A DNA stretch of 64,000 bases from Oscillibacter ruminantium GH1 (GCF_000307265.1 NZ_DF158897.1:124001-188000), one strand, 5' to 3'; shown: positions 7,972-17,837, counted from the first letter of the stretch. Numbers and translations: made by a program. The notes: generated by a model not told the origin, from the sequence alone.

Positions 7972-10900
7972 ATGAAAATGAACGGAACCCGTCTGCACCG
8001 CATTGGAACGCGGCTGCTGTCCGCCATGCTCTCTTTGGTTATGGCGCTGTCTGTGCTGTCTGCGTCAATCGCCCCCGCCTCCGCGGCGGACTGGATGGAA
8101 CCCTATCTTGAAAAACTGGTGAGCTGGGGGGTCATGCGGGGCGATTCCTCCGGCAACCTCCATCCCGACCGGACGCTGACCCGCGGAGAGTTCGTGGTGC
8201 TGGTAAACCGGGCTTTCGGATACGATGATACCAGCGCCGCCATTCCGTTTAAGGACGTGAAGGCTTCCGACTGGTACTATGACGACATCAATATCGGTTA
8301 CACAACCGGTTACTTTAACGGAACCAGCAAAACCACCGCCGCTCCCAAAAACTCCGTCACCCGAGAGCAGGCCGCGGTGCTGCTGGCGCGCAACCTGGTG
8401 CTGGACGATGAACCCGGAGCAAGCCTCGACTTCACCGACAGCAACAATCTGTCCAATTACAGCCGCGGGCTCATCCGCAGCGCCATAACCGAGGGCATCG
8501 TCAGCGGCTATGGCGACGGGTCCTTTAAGCCCAAGCAGAGCATCACCCGCGGACAGATGGCCGTTCTTCTGGTGAAAGCCATCGGCACCCCCGTCAACAA
8601 ATCCGGCACGCAGACGCTGGGCGGTGTGTACGGCAATGTCACAATCTCCACCTCCGGCGTGACGCTGCGGGACACCACCATTGCCGGAAACCTGTATATC
8701 ACCGGCGGTCTGGGTCTGGGTGATGTGACGCTGGAAAACGTGAACGTGCTGGGCAAAATCGTTGTTTGCGGCGCGGGTGAGAGCGAAAAGGGCAAAAATA
8801 GTGTGATCCTCCGGGGCGTTACCGCGCCCACCCTCATTTTAGACAACTTGGCCAACAATGTGGTTTCTATCCGGGCGGAGGGCAGCACCAAAATCGGCAA
8901 CACCTCCATCCGCACCCCCTCCTACGTGGAAGACACCACCGCCGACGGCTATGGTTTTACCAGCATTAAGGTTGAAGGAGAGGCCGGGACCACGCTCTCC
9001 GTGGCCGGAAACCTGAAAGAGGTCGTCACTGTCTCTCCCAATTCCACCGTCACCGTGGCCAAAGGCTCTGTCCACTCTCTGACTGTGGACGAGGCGGCCA
9101 GCGGGTCCACCGTTTCCGTCCTGACGGGCGCGGTGGTTGAAACGCTGAATCTGGATACCGGCACCAAGGTCACCGGCAAGGGCGATGTGGACAAGATGAA
9201 CGTGAACACCGCCGGGACCACCTCCACCGTGCTGCCCGACACCATTGTGATCCGTCCCGGCGTTAACGCCAACATCAACGGTCAGGTGATGGACACCACG
9301 CTGGCGGCCGAGTCCTCCGCCGACCCCCGGCTGCTGGCCGGTTACCCCAAGGTCACCGATCTGGCCCCCACCTCCGCCAAGGGTCTGATGCGCACCAACA
9401 AATCCGGCACGCTCTATTGGGCCGTCACCTCCGTAACCGACGGGTCCGTGGGTGAAGCGGACTTGCTGAAGCCCAGCAACAACGCCAGAATTTTGAAAAG
9501 CGGCAATTTGAAAGCCGCCGCATCCAGCACGGACTATAACGCCGCAATTTCCGGCCTCACCTCCGGCGGGTCCTTCTATTTCTCCGCCGTGCTGGTGGAC
9601 GCCCGGGATCAGCGCAGCCCGGTCAAAACGATTTCTTTCAGCACCCCGGACAACACCACGCCCAACTTTGCCACCGGCTTCCCTTACATGTCCAAGATCA
9701 CCAGCAATTCCGGCGACGTCACCGTGATGCCCACCAAGACCTGCCGCCTTTATTACGCGCTGCTGCCCAAAAACGCCACTGCTCCCACCGCGCAGGACTT
9801 CAAGGCCAACGCCGTATCCGGCAATCTGGGCTTTGGCTCCCGGGACGTGACGAAAAACGTGACCGACACCTTCCGCGTCAATCAGAACGCGCTGGAAGAG
9901 CTGGGCAGCTACGATCTGTACCTCTGGCTCACCGATGTGGACGGCTCCCACAGCTCCGCCGTGAAAAAGGTTTCCTTTTCCACCATCGACGGAACGCCCC
10001 CCATCTTCCTCTCCGGCCCCACGGTCAACTCGATTAAAGAAACATCCGTGGGAATGAACGCCACACTGAACGAGGCCGGCACCATTTACTGGGTTGTGGT
10101 CAAAGAGGGGGAAGAATACCCCAAGCCCATGAACGGCCAGACCACAAAGCCGGAGCTGACCAGCGACGCGGCAAAATTGCAGGTGGCCAACGGCATGAAC
10201 GCGCTGAAATCCGGCAAGGTCAGCGCAACAGCCAACAAAGACGCCGCCATCAATCTCTCCGGCCTCACCTCAGAGACGGCCTACGACGTGTATTATGTGG
10301 CGCAGGACAAGGCGGGGAACTACTCCACCCCCGTTGGCAAGCTGACCGTCCATACGCTGGATACCAACCCGCCCACCATCACACAGGAGTTCACCCGCAC
10401 CAACGACACGGCGGGCACCTCTCCTCTGGCGGACACCGATGTCCGCCTCGTGTTCAGTGAGAGCATTCAGGATTCCAATACCAACCAGCAGCTGCTGGCC
10501 CTTTATCAAAAGTCCAAGGATACCACGCTCACGCAGGCAGAGCGCGACTCCGCCGCCGAGACGCTGACCGGGATTTTGCGGGACGATATCCAGCTCTACT
10601 CCGCCGACGTAACCCCGGCGGCTCTGGTGGTAGACCGGAGCAGCGACAGCGTATCCAACTGGGTGATCGACTACCGCTACGCCACCGTTACCGCCGAAGA
10701 GGGCAAAATTGTTGTCACCTTCAAGGCAAATGAAGCCTTGAAGCTGAAAAGCGGCGCAAAATACTTTTTCAAGATTCAAAACATTGCGGATACCTCCACC
10801 AATAAGAACATCATCAAGCCCAATCCCACCACCCTGCCGACATTCACCACCGTCTTTGCCCAGATTCAGTTCTCCAGTACGGATGCTTCCGCCACGGTGG

Positions 10901-12819
10901 ATGGTGCGGCGGTGAACTTTGACATGTCGTTCCGCGCCGTCCCCGTCTCCACCGGCAACGCGGGAGAGGGCGTGTACTGGGATTTGCTGTTCCGCATGAA
11001 CATCCCCGCCAAGTTTGAGCTTTACCAAAAGGTGGGCGACGGGGCATGGAAAAAATTCGACACTGTCGCCGAAATCAACTCCACCAATGGGACGCTGTAC
11101 GGCACCAGTTACACCCGGAACTTCCGGGAGGGAAACACCAGTTCTTCCACCAATGCGGAGCTTCTCAAAGATGTGACCTCCCCCCGGTATTACGGCATCC
11201 GCTTTACCTCCATCAAAAACGTGAATACCCGGGAGACTTGGAGCGGGAAGGTTGAGATGCAGGTACAGGCCGTGGCCGGGTCCAGTTTAAGCGCTCTGCA
11301 CAATTTGGCCGTCAGCAACATTGAGGACGATGCGCTCACCGAGGCCGTCAAAGACGGGATGGTGCAGGTGGGCAGTCCCACCAACTACACGCTCAAGCAC
11401 ACATTCAGCGACACGATGATCCCGGAATTTGAGCTGGGATATCCCAAATTTGACGCCAGCGATGTGAGCGGTTCCATCAACGTTCAGCTCACCCGCACCA
11501 CGGGAAAAATTTATTATGTGATCGCTCCCGTAGCCACCATTACCACCAAGCTCACGAAGGATCTGAGCGGCAGCACCTCCCTCACCGCCGCCAACTGGGA
11601 ATTTCTCCCCACAACAACCAGCGCCGACGACCCGGTGCTGTCCTCCGTTCCCACCAGCGGCAATATCATGACGCCGCCCTATAACGACCCCTCTATTATC
11701 AAGGGCAGCCTTTCTTATTACGGCAGCAATGTGTCCATTCCTATGAAGGGGCTGAACCCGGAGACAAAATACGTGGCCTACTTCGTTTTGCAGGGCAGTT
11801 CTTCCACGATCTACTCCGCAAATCCCTACGTCTTCGGCTTTAAAACCACCGAAGTCTCCCGCCCCATCATTGAGCTGACGGTCAGCAACCCCAGCGTTAC
11901 GATCAAAGTGGACGCCACTTCGGATGTGGACTATCTGCTGGCGGTCAACGGCAACGAGCCGGGCAATCTTCGCCACCCCATGGCCAATTACGTTCTGGAC
12001 GCGGACAAGCCGCTTTTCCAGTCCGGCGGGACCTATGGTTCCGGCACCGGCACCGGCGGCGTTTACACCGTGCTGGACGCGATGAGCAACAGCGCCTACA
12101 AGGACGGTAAATTGATCGGTTCCGTGTTCGACCGGTATGCCACGCAGGACGCCAAGGACGATTTCGCGGAATTTATCCGCTCCCAAACCACCACCAGCGG
12201 CGACGTGGTTATGAGCGGTACGGCTGCGGAAATTCCCGCCAACAGCTCCAAAACCATTAACTGCGCCTCCGCCATGGTGGGCACGACATGGTATACCTTC
12301 CTGGCCGTGGGCAAGAGCACCGCCAATTCCGGCGATGCGTTCCGGGCCATTCGTCCCGTGTTCAATATGGACGCCACACCCCCCATGATCACCGCGTGCA
12401 ACTTTGTCATGACGAATACCACGCCCATTACCTCCCTGACCGGCATCTGCAAGGGAACGCTGACCATTCAGTTTGACGAGCCGCTATACTGGGTGGAAAA
12501 ATCAGGCGTGAACCAAACCGTTATACCCATCGTCTCCTCGGCCGGTTCCTCTTCCAATGTCTACTCTGCTTCACTGGCCTTTGCTACTTACGGAGGCATC
12601 AGCTATTCCCCCGGTACCGGAACCAGCGCCATCGCTTCCGCGACGTTCGATATCACCGCAGGGCGAAACGGCTCCTACATCGTGGCGGAAACCAATGTTG
12701 GCGATAAGAGCGGCAACGTGCATACCGTTCCTCTGAACATCCAACTGAAATATGCTGCCAATGGCGACGGCACCTATACGCCCGAATTTGTTGTCGCCAA
12801 GGACTGGGACGGCCGCTGA
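7972..12819 (+). CDS. Giant secreted surface protein with N-terminal SLH domains
   Basis: 1615 aa. A signal peptide (hydrophobic core about residues 14-32, cleavage near ASA/A at 38-39) is followed by three SLH domains (about 40-85, 92-143, 148-208) that would anchor it to secondary cell-wall polymers. Residues ~215-440 are rich in short G/T/V strands, like a parallel beta-helix. From ~450 on there are repeated fibronectin/Ig-like modules (the motif GTIYWVVV or KIYYVIAP recurs, followed by ...SGLTS...Y...A.D). The start has GAAAGG upstream. No enzyme domain was recognised. A structural or adhesive role is inferred. It sits 54 bases after a PilZ gene. Confidence 0.85.
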   Translation: MKMNGTRLHRIGTRLLSAMLSLVMALSVLSASIAPASAADWMEPYLEKLVSWGVMRGDSSGNLHPDRTLTRGEFVVLVNRAFGYDDTSAAIPFKDVKASDWYYDDINIGYTTGYFNGTSKTTAAPKNSVTREQAAVLLARNLVLDDEPGASLDFTDSNNLSNYSRGLIRSAITEGIVSGYGDGSFKPKQSITRGQMAVLLVKAIGTPVNKSGTQTLGGVYGNVTISTSGVTLRDTTIAGNLYITGGLGLGDVTLENVNVLGKIVVCGAGESEKGKNSVILRGVTAPTLILDNLANNVVSIRAEGSTKIGNTSIRTPSYVEDTTADGYGFTSIKVEGEAGTTLSVAGNLKEVVTVSPNSTVTVAKGSVHSLTVDEAASGSTVSVLTGAVVETLNLDTGTKVTGKGDVDKMNVNTAGTTSTVLPDTIVIRPGVNANINGQVMDTTLAAESSADPRLLAGYPKVTDLAPTSAKGLMRTNKSGTLYWAVTSVTDGSVGEADLLKPSNNARILKSGNLKAAASSTDYNAAISGLTSGGSFYFSAVLVDARDQRSPVKTISFSTPDNTTPNFATGFPYMSKITSNSGDVTVMPTKTCRLYYALLPKNATAPTAQDFKANAVSGNLGFGSRDVTKNVTDTFRVNQNALEELGSYDLYLWLTDVDGSHSSAVKKVSFSTIDGTPPIFLSGPTVNSIKETSVGMNATLNEAGTIYWVVVKEGEEYPKPMNGQTTKPELTSDAAKLQVANGMNALKSGKVSATANKDAAINLSGLTSETAYDVYYVAQDKAGNYSTPVGKLTVHTLDTNPPTITQEFTRTNDTAGTSPLADTDVRLVFSESIQDSNTNQQLLALYQKSKDTTLTQAERDSAAETLTGILRDDIQLYSADVTPAALVVDRSSDSVSNWVIDYRYATVTAEEGKIVVTFKANEALKLKSGAKYFFKIQNIADTSTNKNIIKPNPTTLPTFTTVFAQIQFSSTDASATVDGAAVNFDMSFRAVPVSTGNAGEGVYWDLLFRMNIPAKFELYQKVGDGAWKKFDTVAEINSTNGTLYGTSYTRNFREGNTSSSTNAELLKDVTSPRYYGIRFTSIKNVNTRETWSGKVEMQVQAVAGSSLSALHNLAVSNIEDDALTEAVKDGMVQVGSPTNYTLKHTFSDTMIPEFELGYPKFDASDVSGSINVQLTRTTGKIYYVIAPVATITTKLTKDLSGSTSLTAANWEFLPTTTSADDPVLSSVPTSGNIMTPPYNDPSIIKGSLSYYGSNVSIPMKGLNPETKYVAYFVLQGSSSTIYSANPYVFGFKTTEVSRPIIELTVSNPSVTIKVDATSDVDYLLAVNGNEPGNLRHPMANYVLDADKPLFQSGGTYGSGTGTGGVYTVLDAMSNSAYKDGKLIGSVFDRYATQDAKDDFAEFIRSQTTTSGDVVMSGTAAEIPANSSKTINCASAMVGTTWYTFLAVGKSTANSGDAFRAIRPVFNMDATPPMITACNFVMTNTTPITSLTGICKGTLTIQFDEPLYWVEKSGVNQTVIPIVSSAGSSSNVYSASLAFATYGGISYSPGTGTSAIASATFDITAGRNGSYIVAETNVGDKSGNVHTVPLNIQLKYAANGDGTYTPEFVVAKDWDGR

Positions 12820-12854
12820 CAGCTTCTTCCGTATCATCTGCAAAGGAGTACGAT

Positions 12855-15800
12855 ATGAAAAAAACATTTTCACGCAGGGCTCTTTCCCTGCTTTTATCCA
12901 TGATTTTGTGCGTCTCCCTCGCTCTCCCCGCTGTGGCGGCGGAGGGCGAGGCGGGCGGCAGTCCCGTCCCCGATTTTTCCAAACTCTCCGTCAGTCTTGG
13001 CAGCAACGCAGAGATGATTTTGAACGACAACAATCTCACCCTGTCCGCTACGATATCCGGTGTACCGGAAAATGTGACCCCCACCTACACCTATGAATGG
13101 TCCAGCGGCAACACCGCCGTGGCCACGGTGAGCGGATCGGACAGCACGGTGTCCATCGTCCGGGGCGGCACGCCGGGGCGCACCAAAATCTCCGTCTCCG
13201 TGACCGCCGCCGCAACTCTGGCTGACGGTTCCACCGTCACCAGCCCGGCATTTACCGCCTCCCGCGATGTGCTGCTTCCCGGCATCACACTGAGTCCCTC
13301 CTCCTTTTCTCTGAAAACAAGGGAAACTCAGCAGATCACCGCCAAGCTCTATGTGCCTTCCGGCAGCGACGAAACCGTGACATGGAAATGCAACAACGAG
13401 TATGTTGCCACCGTCTCCTCCGGCGGTCTGGTGACCGCCGCCAGCGCCGGAACCACCTTCATCACCGCCACGGCGGGCGCCTATTCCGCCGAGAGCACGG
13501 TCACGGTCAACGAGGTTCTGGCCACCACCATCACCGCCAGCGCCACCGCCGACGCCCCTTTGCCCTTTTCCTCCATCCTCGGGCAGATCGACGCCCAGTG
13601 CCGCCGGGTTTTGAACGCCCCCCTCAGCTATGCCACCAGCCTTTCCGTCCCCACCTCCGCCGGAACGCTGTACTACGGGTACACCTCTGAAAGCGAGCCG
13701 GGATCGGGTGTGGGTACCAACGAGAATTACTACTATTATGGCAGCGGAAACCGGGTGCTTTCCGACGTAACCTTTGTGCCGAAGACGGACTTTTCCGGCT
13801 CTGCCACCATCCGCTATATCGGGTACGACAGCTCCGGCAACTCCTTTCAAGGGGACATTGCCGTCTCTGTTGCCGCCACCACCGGCATCAGCTATTCCAC
13901 CGTGGGCCGCGGCCGGGTAGACTTTATCGAAAGTGACTTTTCCGCCGTGTGCCAGTCCCGAACCGGCCATGAACTGCAATATGTCACGTTCTCCCTGCCC
14001 TCGTCCTCTAAGGGAACGCTGTTTTATAAGTACACCGGCAACGATCTGGACAACAAGGTGGCCTCCGGCACAGCGTATTACCGCAGCAAGACCCCTCTGC
14101 TCTCCGACGTGACCTTTGTGGCGGCGGACGGATACTCCGGCACCGTCACCATTTCTTACACCGGCCGGGACACCAACAACAACTCCTTCAGCGGCTCCGT
14201 CTCCATCGTGGTTTCCAGCGGCGCGGGCGGCAAGGGAAACATCCACTACTCCACCTCGAAAAACCGGGAGGCGGAGTTCGATGTGGACGACTTTGACGAT
14301 CTGTGCGAGGACGTGCTGGACGTTCATCTGCGGTATGTCCGCTTCACCCTGCCCTCGTCCTCCATCGGAACGCTTTACTACAACTACACATCCTCCAACA
14401 GTTATGGAAGCAAAGTCTCTTCCGGGACCAACTATTACCGCTCGTCCTCCCCGTATCTGGACAACGTGTCCTTTGTCCCTGCCTCCGGCTGGACCGGGAC
14501 GGCGGACGTGGCCTTCACCGGATACGGCACCAACAACCAGCGCTTCACCGGCACCGTCACCATCGAGGTGACGAATTCGTCTTCTTCCGGCAGGCTGACC
14601 TACTCTACCAAGCAGAACACCGCCGTGCGGCTGGACGTGGACGATTTTAATGATTACTGCGATAACCAGACGAATGAGCGTCTGAACTATGTCCGCTTTA
14701 TCCTGCCCTCGTCTTCCTACGGAACCCTGCGCTATAACAGCAGCAACGGCAGCGCGATTTCCTCTTCCACCAGCTATTACCGTTCTTCCTCCCCGTATCT
14801 GGACAATGTGTACTTCGTCCCCGCCTCCGGCTATACCGGCACGGTGGACATCAGCTTCACCGGGTACTCCACCAGTGGTCAGCGCTTCACCGGAACGGTT
14901 CGGATCACGGTTCAGGGCACCAGCTCCGGCGATATCACCTATTCCACCGCACAGGATACCCCGGTGAATTTCAACACGGACGATTTTGATGCCCTCTGCA
15001 AGAATGTGACGGATCGGCATCTGAACTACGTGCGCTTCACTCTGCCCTCGTCCTCTTATGGAACGCTGCGGTATAATTACAGCTCTTCCAGTAGCACCGG
15101 CAGCACGGCGTCCTCCTCCACCAGCTATTACCGCTCCTCTTCGCCGTATTTAAGTAACATCACCTTTGTTCCGGCCTCTGGCTATACCGGCACGGTGCGC
15201 ATCAGCTTTACCGGATACGACACCAGCGGCCAGCGCTTTACCGGTACGGTTGCAATCACTGTGAAAGCCGCGGCCTCCGCAGGCATTATCTACTATACTG
15301 TGGCCGCCGGGAAGAATGTGCCCTTCCTCCTCAGCGCGTTTCAAAACGCTTGCAGCGCACGGGGCGCAGGTACATTTGTCAGCGCATCCTTCTCCCAGCC
15401 CTCTTCCAGCGCAGGCCAGCTGCGGTATCAATATCTCTCAGCCAGCGAGCCGGGAACCGCCGTGGTTTCCGGGACGGCCTATTCCGCCAGTTCCGTCCCG
15501 CTGGTGTCCAACGTCTCTTTTGTCCCTGCCGCTGGCTATTCCGGGACCGCAACCTTTGCTTACACTGGGCGGGACAGCGGCGGCGCCACCTATTCCGGCT
15601 CCGTCGTCGTCACGGTCACGGCCGACACGAAAACCAGCTCTTTCACTGACATGGCAAATTACAGCTGGGCCAGCCCGTCTGTGGAATACCTGTACGCCAA
15701 CGGTGTGGTTTACGGCACAGGAAACGGCGGATTTTCCCCTGGCGCATCCATCACCCGGGGCAGCTTTATGCTGATGCTGAATCGGGCATTTCATTTCAGT

Positions 15801-16178
15801 GCCTCGGGCGGCGCAGGCTTTGCCGACGTACCGGCTGGAAGTGTGTATGCCGACGCGGTGAAGATTGCGCAGGCGCTGGGCATCGCGCAGGGCAGCGGCT
15901 CCAACTTCTACCCCACCCGCCCCCTCTCCCGCCAGCAGGCGGCCGTGTTTTTGGCCCGCGCCATGCGGGCTGACGGCTGGACCATCTCCACGGGAAGCCG
16001 GTCCGAGCTCTCCGCCTTTTCCGACAGCGCCGCTGTCTCCGACTATGCGGTGAATGATCTGGCCTCTATGGTGCGTCTTGGCGTTTTTCAGGGCGACAGC
16101 AGCGGAAGATTGAATCCCCAAGCTCCCCTTACCCGCGCGCAGATGGCTGTGATCCTCTGCCGTGCAATCACTTTGTAA
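12855..16178 (+). CDS. Large secreted repeat protein with C-terminal SLH domains
   Basis: 1107 aa. A signal peptide (LLLSMILCVSLALPAVAA, about residues 11-29) is followed by two BIG2/Ig-like segments (about 40-140 and 143-220), six ~115-residue repeats (about 223-925) and three C-terminal SLH domains (about 930-1107; TRGSFMLMLNRAF, SRQQAAVFLARAM, TRAQMAVILCRAI). The repeats share (L/R)YV.F.LPSSS.GTL.Y, a Tyr/Ser-rich loop, FVPA.GY.GT and F(T/S)G.V.I.V. AAAGGAG precedes the start. SLH domains are C-terminal here but N-terminal in the neighbour. Adhesin or surface-layer function is inferred. Confidence 0.85.
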   Translation: MKKTFSRRALSLLLSMILCVSLALPAVAAEGEAGGSPVPDFSKLSVSLGSNAEMILNDNNLTLSATISGVPENVTPTYTYEWSSGNTAVATVSGSDSTVSIVRGGTPGRTKISVSVTAAATLADGSTVTSPAFTASRDVLLPGITLSPSSFSLKTRETQQITAKLYVPSGSDETVTWKCNNEYVATVSSGGLVTAASAGTTFITATAGAYSAESTVTVNEVLATTITASATADAPLPFSSILGQIDAQCRRVLNAPLSYATSLSVPTSAGTLYYGYTSESEPGSGVGTNENYYYYGSGNRVLSDVTFVPKTDFSGSATIRYIGYDSSGNSFQGDIAVSVAATTGISYSTVGRGRVDFIESDFSAVCQSRTGHELQYVTFSLPSSSKGTLFYKYTGNDLDNKVASGTAYYRSKTPLLSDVTFVAADGYSGTVTISYTGRDTNNNSFSGSVSIVVSSGAGGKGNIHYSTSKNREAEFDVDDFDDLCEDVLDVHLRYVRFTLPSSSIGTLYYNYTSSNSYGSKVSSGTNYYRSSSPYLDNVSFVPASGWTGTADVAFTGYGTNNQRFTGTVTIEVTNSSSSGRLTYSTKQNTAVRLDVDDFNDYCDNQTNERLNYVRFILPSSSYGTLRYNSSNGSAISSSTSYYRSSSPYLDNVYFVPASGYTGTVDISFTGYSTSGQRFTGTVRITVQGTSSGDITYSTAQDTPVNFNTDDFDALCKNVTDRHLNYVRFTLPSSSYGTLRYNYSSSSSTGSTASSSTSYYRSSSPYLSNITFVPASGYTGTVRISFTGYDTSGQRFTGTVAITVKAAASAGIIYYTVAAGKNVPFLLSAFQNACSARGAGTFVSASFSQPSSSAGQLRYQYLSASEPGTAVVSGTAYSASSVPLVSNVSFVPAAGYSGTATFAYTGRDSGGATYSGSVVVTVTADTKTSSFTDMANYSWASPSVEYLYANGVVYGTGNGGFSPGASITRGSFMLMLNRAFHFSASGGAGFADVPAGSVYADAVKIAQALGIAQGSGSNFYPTRPLSRQQAAVFLARAMRADGWTISTGSRSELSAFSDSAAVSDYAVNDLASMVRLGVFQGDSSGRLNPQAPLTRAQMAVILCRAITL
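13521..15630 (+). repeat. Six in-frame tandem protein repeats (about 345-bp units)
   Basis: Units begin near 13521, 13878, 14233, 14589, 14930 and 15280. Units 3-5 are the most alike, sharing LPSSSYGTLRYN, YYRSSSPYL and GQRFTGTV, which suggests recent duplication; units 1 and 6 are diverged end copies. Confidence 0.85.
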
Positions 16179-16204
16179 TCTCATTTCAAAAGGAGCTGCA
16201 AGCT

Positions 16205-16921
16205 ATGGCGTTCGCAACCACAGGCGCAAAAGGGAGTCCCGAACCCCTCTCCCAATCTCATCTGAAGGAACTGCGGGGGGCCGTGGGCCATCTTTGCGAG
16301 GTACGCAAGCCCGACAACACGCTCATTTTTTTGGGCCGTGTGCAGGACTTTGACGGCAGTTCGCTGAGCGTCTGGCCCGCCGGAGGACGGGAGGCTCCCC
16401 CCGTCATCTACAACGATGAATTCAAGCTGATCCTGCACATTCCCCGAAAGCCGGCCTTGGTATGGATGGGAAATATCTGCGGCAGCTCCCGCTCCTTTTG
16501 GAAGCTGAATCGTCTTGTCAGCTGCCACCGCAAGGAACAGCGCGTTAACTTCCGCCAGCCTGTCTCTCTGCGGGCAAACGCCCTTTGCATCAACGCACTG
16601 TATCCCGGCAGCCCCCGGGGAAAAGATGAGTATTTTGCCCGTCTGTGCAAGGTTGTAGACGTGAGCTTGGGCGGCATTCAGCTCCGGGGACAGGATGTCT
16701 ATCAGCCCGGCGATCACCTGCTTTTGATGAATCTCTGGCTGGACCAGTCCCAGTCCCAGCCCTTTGTGTTCACCGTTCAGGTCCGATGGAGCGCGCCAAT
16801 TAGCACTGTGGAAACGCGGCTGGGCTGTTCCTTTGAGTCCATGAGCATTCGGGACGAGGATCGGCTGTGCGCTGCCATTCTGGAGCTTCAGCGGCTGGAT
16901 CTCGCCAGCCACAAAAATTGA
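16205..16921 (+). CDS. PilZ domain protein 2 (YcgR-like)
   Basis: 238 aa. A YcgR-like N-terminal domain (about residues 20-105) precedes a PilZ domain with RKEQR (109-113) and DVSLGG (152-157), then RLGCSF. Both c-di-GMP motifs are intact. A strong AAAGGAG site lies 26 bases after the SLH repeat gene, so it is probably transcribed with that gene and ends at the terminator just downstream. Its sequence is more like PilZ protein 3 than PilZ protein 1. Confidence 0.85.
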   Translation: MAFATTGAKGSPEPLSQSHLKELRGAVGHLCEVRKPDNTLIFLGRVQDFDGSSLSVWPAGGREAPPVIYNDEFKLILHIPRKPALVWMGNICGSSRSFWKLNRLVSCHRKEQRVNFRQPVSLRANALCINALYPGSPRGKDEYFARLCKVVDVSLGGIQLRGQDVYQPGDHLLLMNLWLDQSQSQPFVFTVQVRWSAPISTVETRLGCSFESMSIRDEDRLCAAILELQRLDLASHKN

Positions 16922-16937
16922 CGGCCATCCCTTTAAA

Positions 16938-16980
16938 AAACCGCAGCGGCAGGAGTGAGTATCCTGCCGCTGCGGTTTCC
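16938..16980 (+). terminator. Terminator after PilZ protein 2
   Basis: 14-bp perfect stem (16941-16954 with 16962-16975), 7-base loop, flanked by A and T runs. It ends the 5538-16921 gene series and leaves PilZ 3 as a separate unit. Confidence 0.8.
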
Positions 16981-17119
16981 TATTTTATAAAAATTCAGTT
17001 TTTGTAAATATGTAGTCATAATATACCCGCCGGGACCATTGTATTTTTGCAAATCCCATGATAAAATTTCAATAAAGACTTATTTTGAGGGTGCAGCATC
17101 GGAGAGGAGTGGCCGTCGT

Positions 17120-17827
17120 ATGTTCCATTTTTTCAAAAAAAGCGTCTCCCAGATCACAGAGGAGCCGGAGCCGCAGAACGAGTTTGAACGGGCCGCGCGC
17201 TATCACTGCGAGGTACGCGGGCTGGACGACCGGCCCATTTTCTTGGCAGATGTAAAGGATTACGACGGAGACTCGTTCCGCCTGTTCCCCACGCTGGACA
17301 GCGACGCGCCCTCCGTGATCTATAACAACCGCTATAAGCTGGTATTTCGCACACCCAGTCAGCCCACTCCCGTTTGGACCGGGCGCGTCCGGGGCAGCAC
17401 CTATGAATTTTGGAAAATGGACGAATTGACCCGCCTGCGGGACGAACAGCGGGCCAGTTTTCGCCAAAGAGTCTCTCTGTCCGCCGTTGTGCGAAATCTG
17501 CTGGGCCTGCCGGAAAACGGCGAAATCCTGACTTCTGCCTACTACTCTCAGGACTATGATCAGTGTGAAGTGCTGGACGTTGGCATGGGCGGGTTGCAGA
17601 TTTCATCCAGCCATCCTTTCCGGCAGAATGATCTTCTGGCGGTGACGGGGCTGCGGCTGCATCACGACCCGCAGCCCTTTGCCCTGCCTCTTCAGGTTCG
17701 GTGGGTCGCCGCCGAAGACGGGACTTATCGCTGCGGCTGTGCGTTCCACGCCGTTCCCGAGCAGGAGGAGCGGCGGCTGTGTGCCGCGATGTTCAGCCTG
17801 CAGCGCGCCAGTTTGGGCCGGATGTAA
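17120..17827 (+). CDS. PilZ domain protein 3 with altered second motif
   Basis: 235 aa, same architecture as PilZ protein 2: YcgR-like N-terminal domain, RDEQR at 107-111, then DVGMGG at 153-158 where the family has D-x-S-x-x-G, and GCAFHAV. The Ser-to-Gly change may weaken or alter ligand binding. GGAGAGGAG precedes the ATG at 17120; an upstream in-frame extension to 17039 has no such support. It has its own leader and terminator. It probably arose by duplication of PilZ 2. Confidence 0.8.
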   Translation: MFHFFKKSVSQITEEPEPQNEFERAARYHCEVRGLDDRPIFLADVKDYDGDSFRLFPTLDSDAPSVIYNNRYKLVFRTPSQPTPVWTGRVRGSTYEFWKMDELTRLRDEQRASFRQRVSLSAVVRNLLGLPENGEILTSAYYSQDYDQCEVLDVGMGGLQISSSHPFRQNDLLAVTGLRLHHDPQPFALPLQVRWVAAEDGTYRCGCAFHAVPEQEERRLCAAMFSLQRASLGRM

Positions 17828-17837
17828 CCTACCTATC

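Noticed and set aside
12894..15020. Minus-strand open frame of 708 codons across the SLH repeat gene
   Set aside because: Gly/Arg/His-rich mirror of the repeat gene, without a ribosome binding site; the plus-strand gene has a signal peptide and SLH domains.
13521..15630. CRISPR-like array suggested by regular repeats
   Set aside because: The repeats are ~345 bp, in frame and diverge at codon third positions; they are protein repeats.
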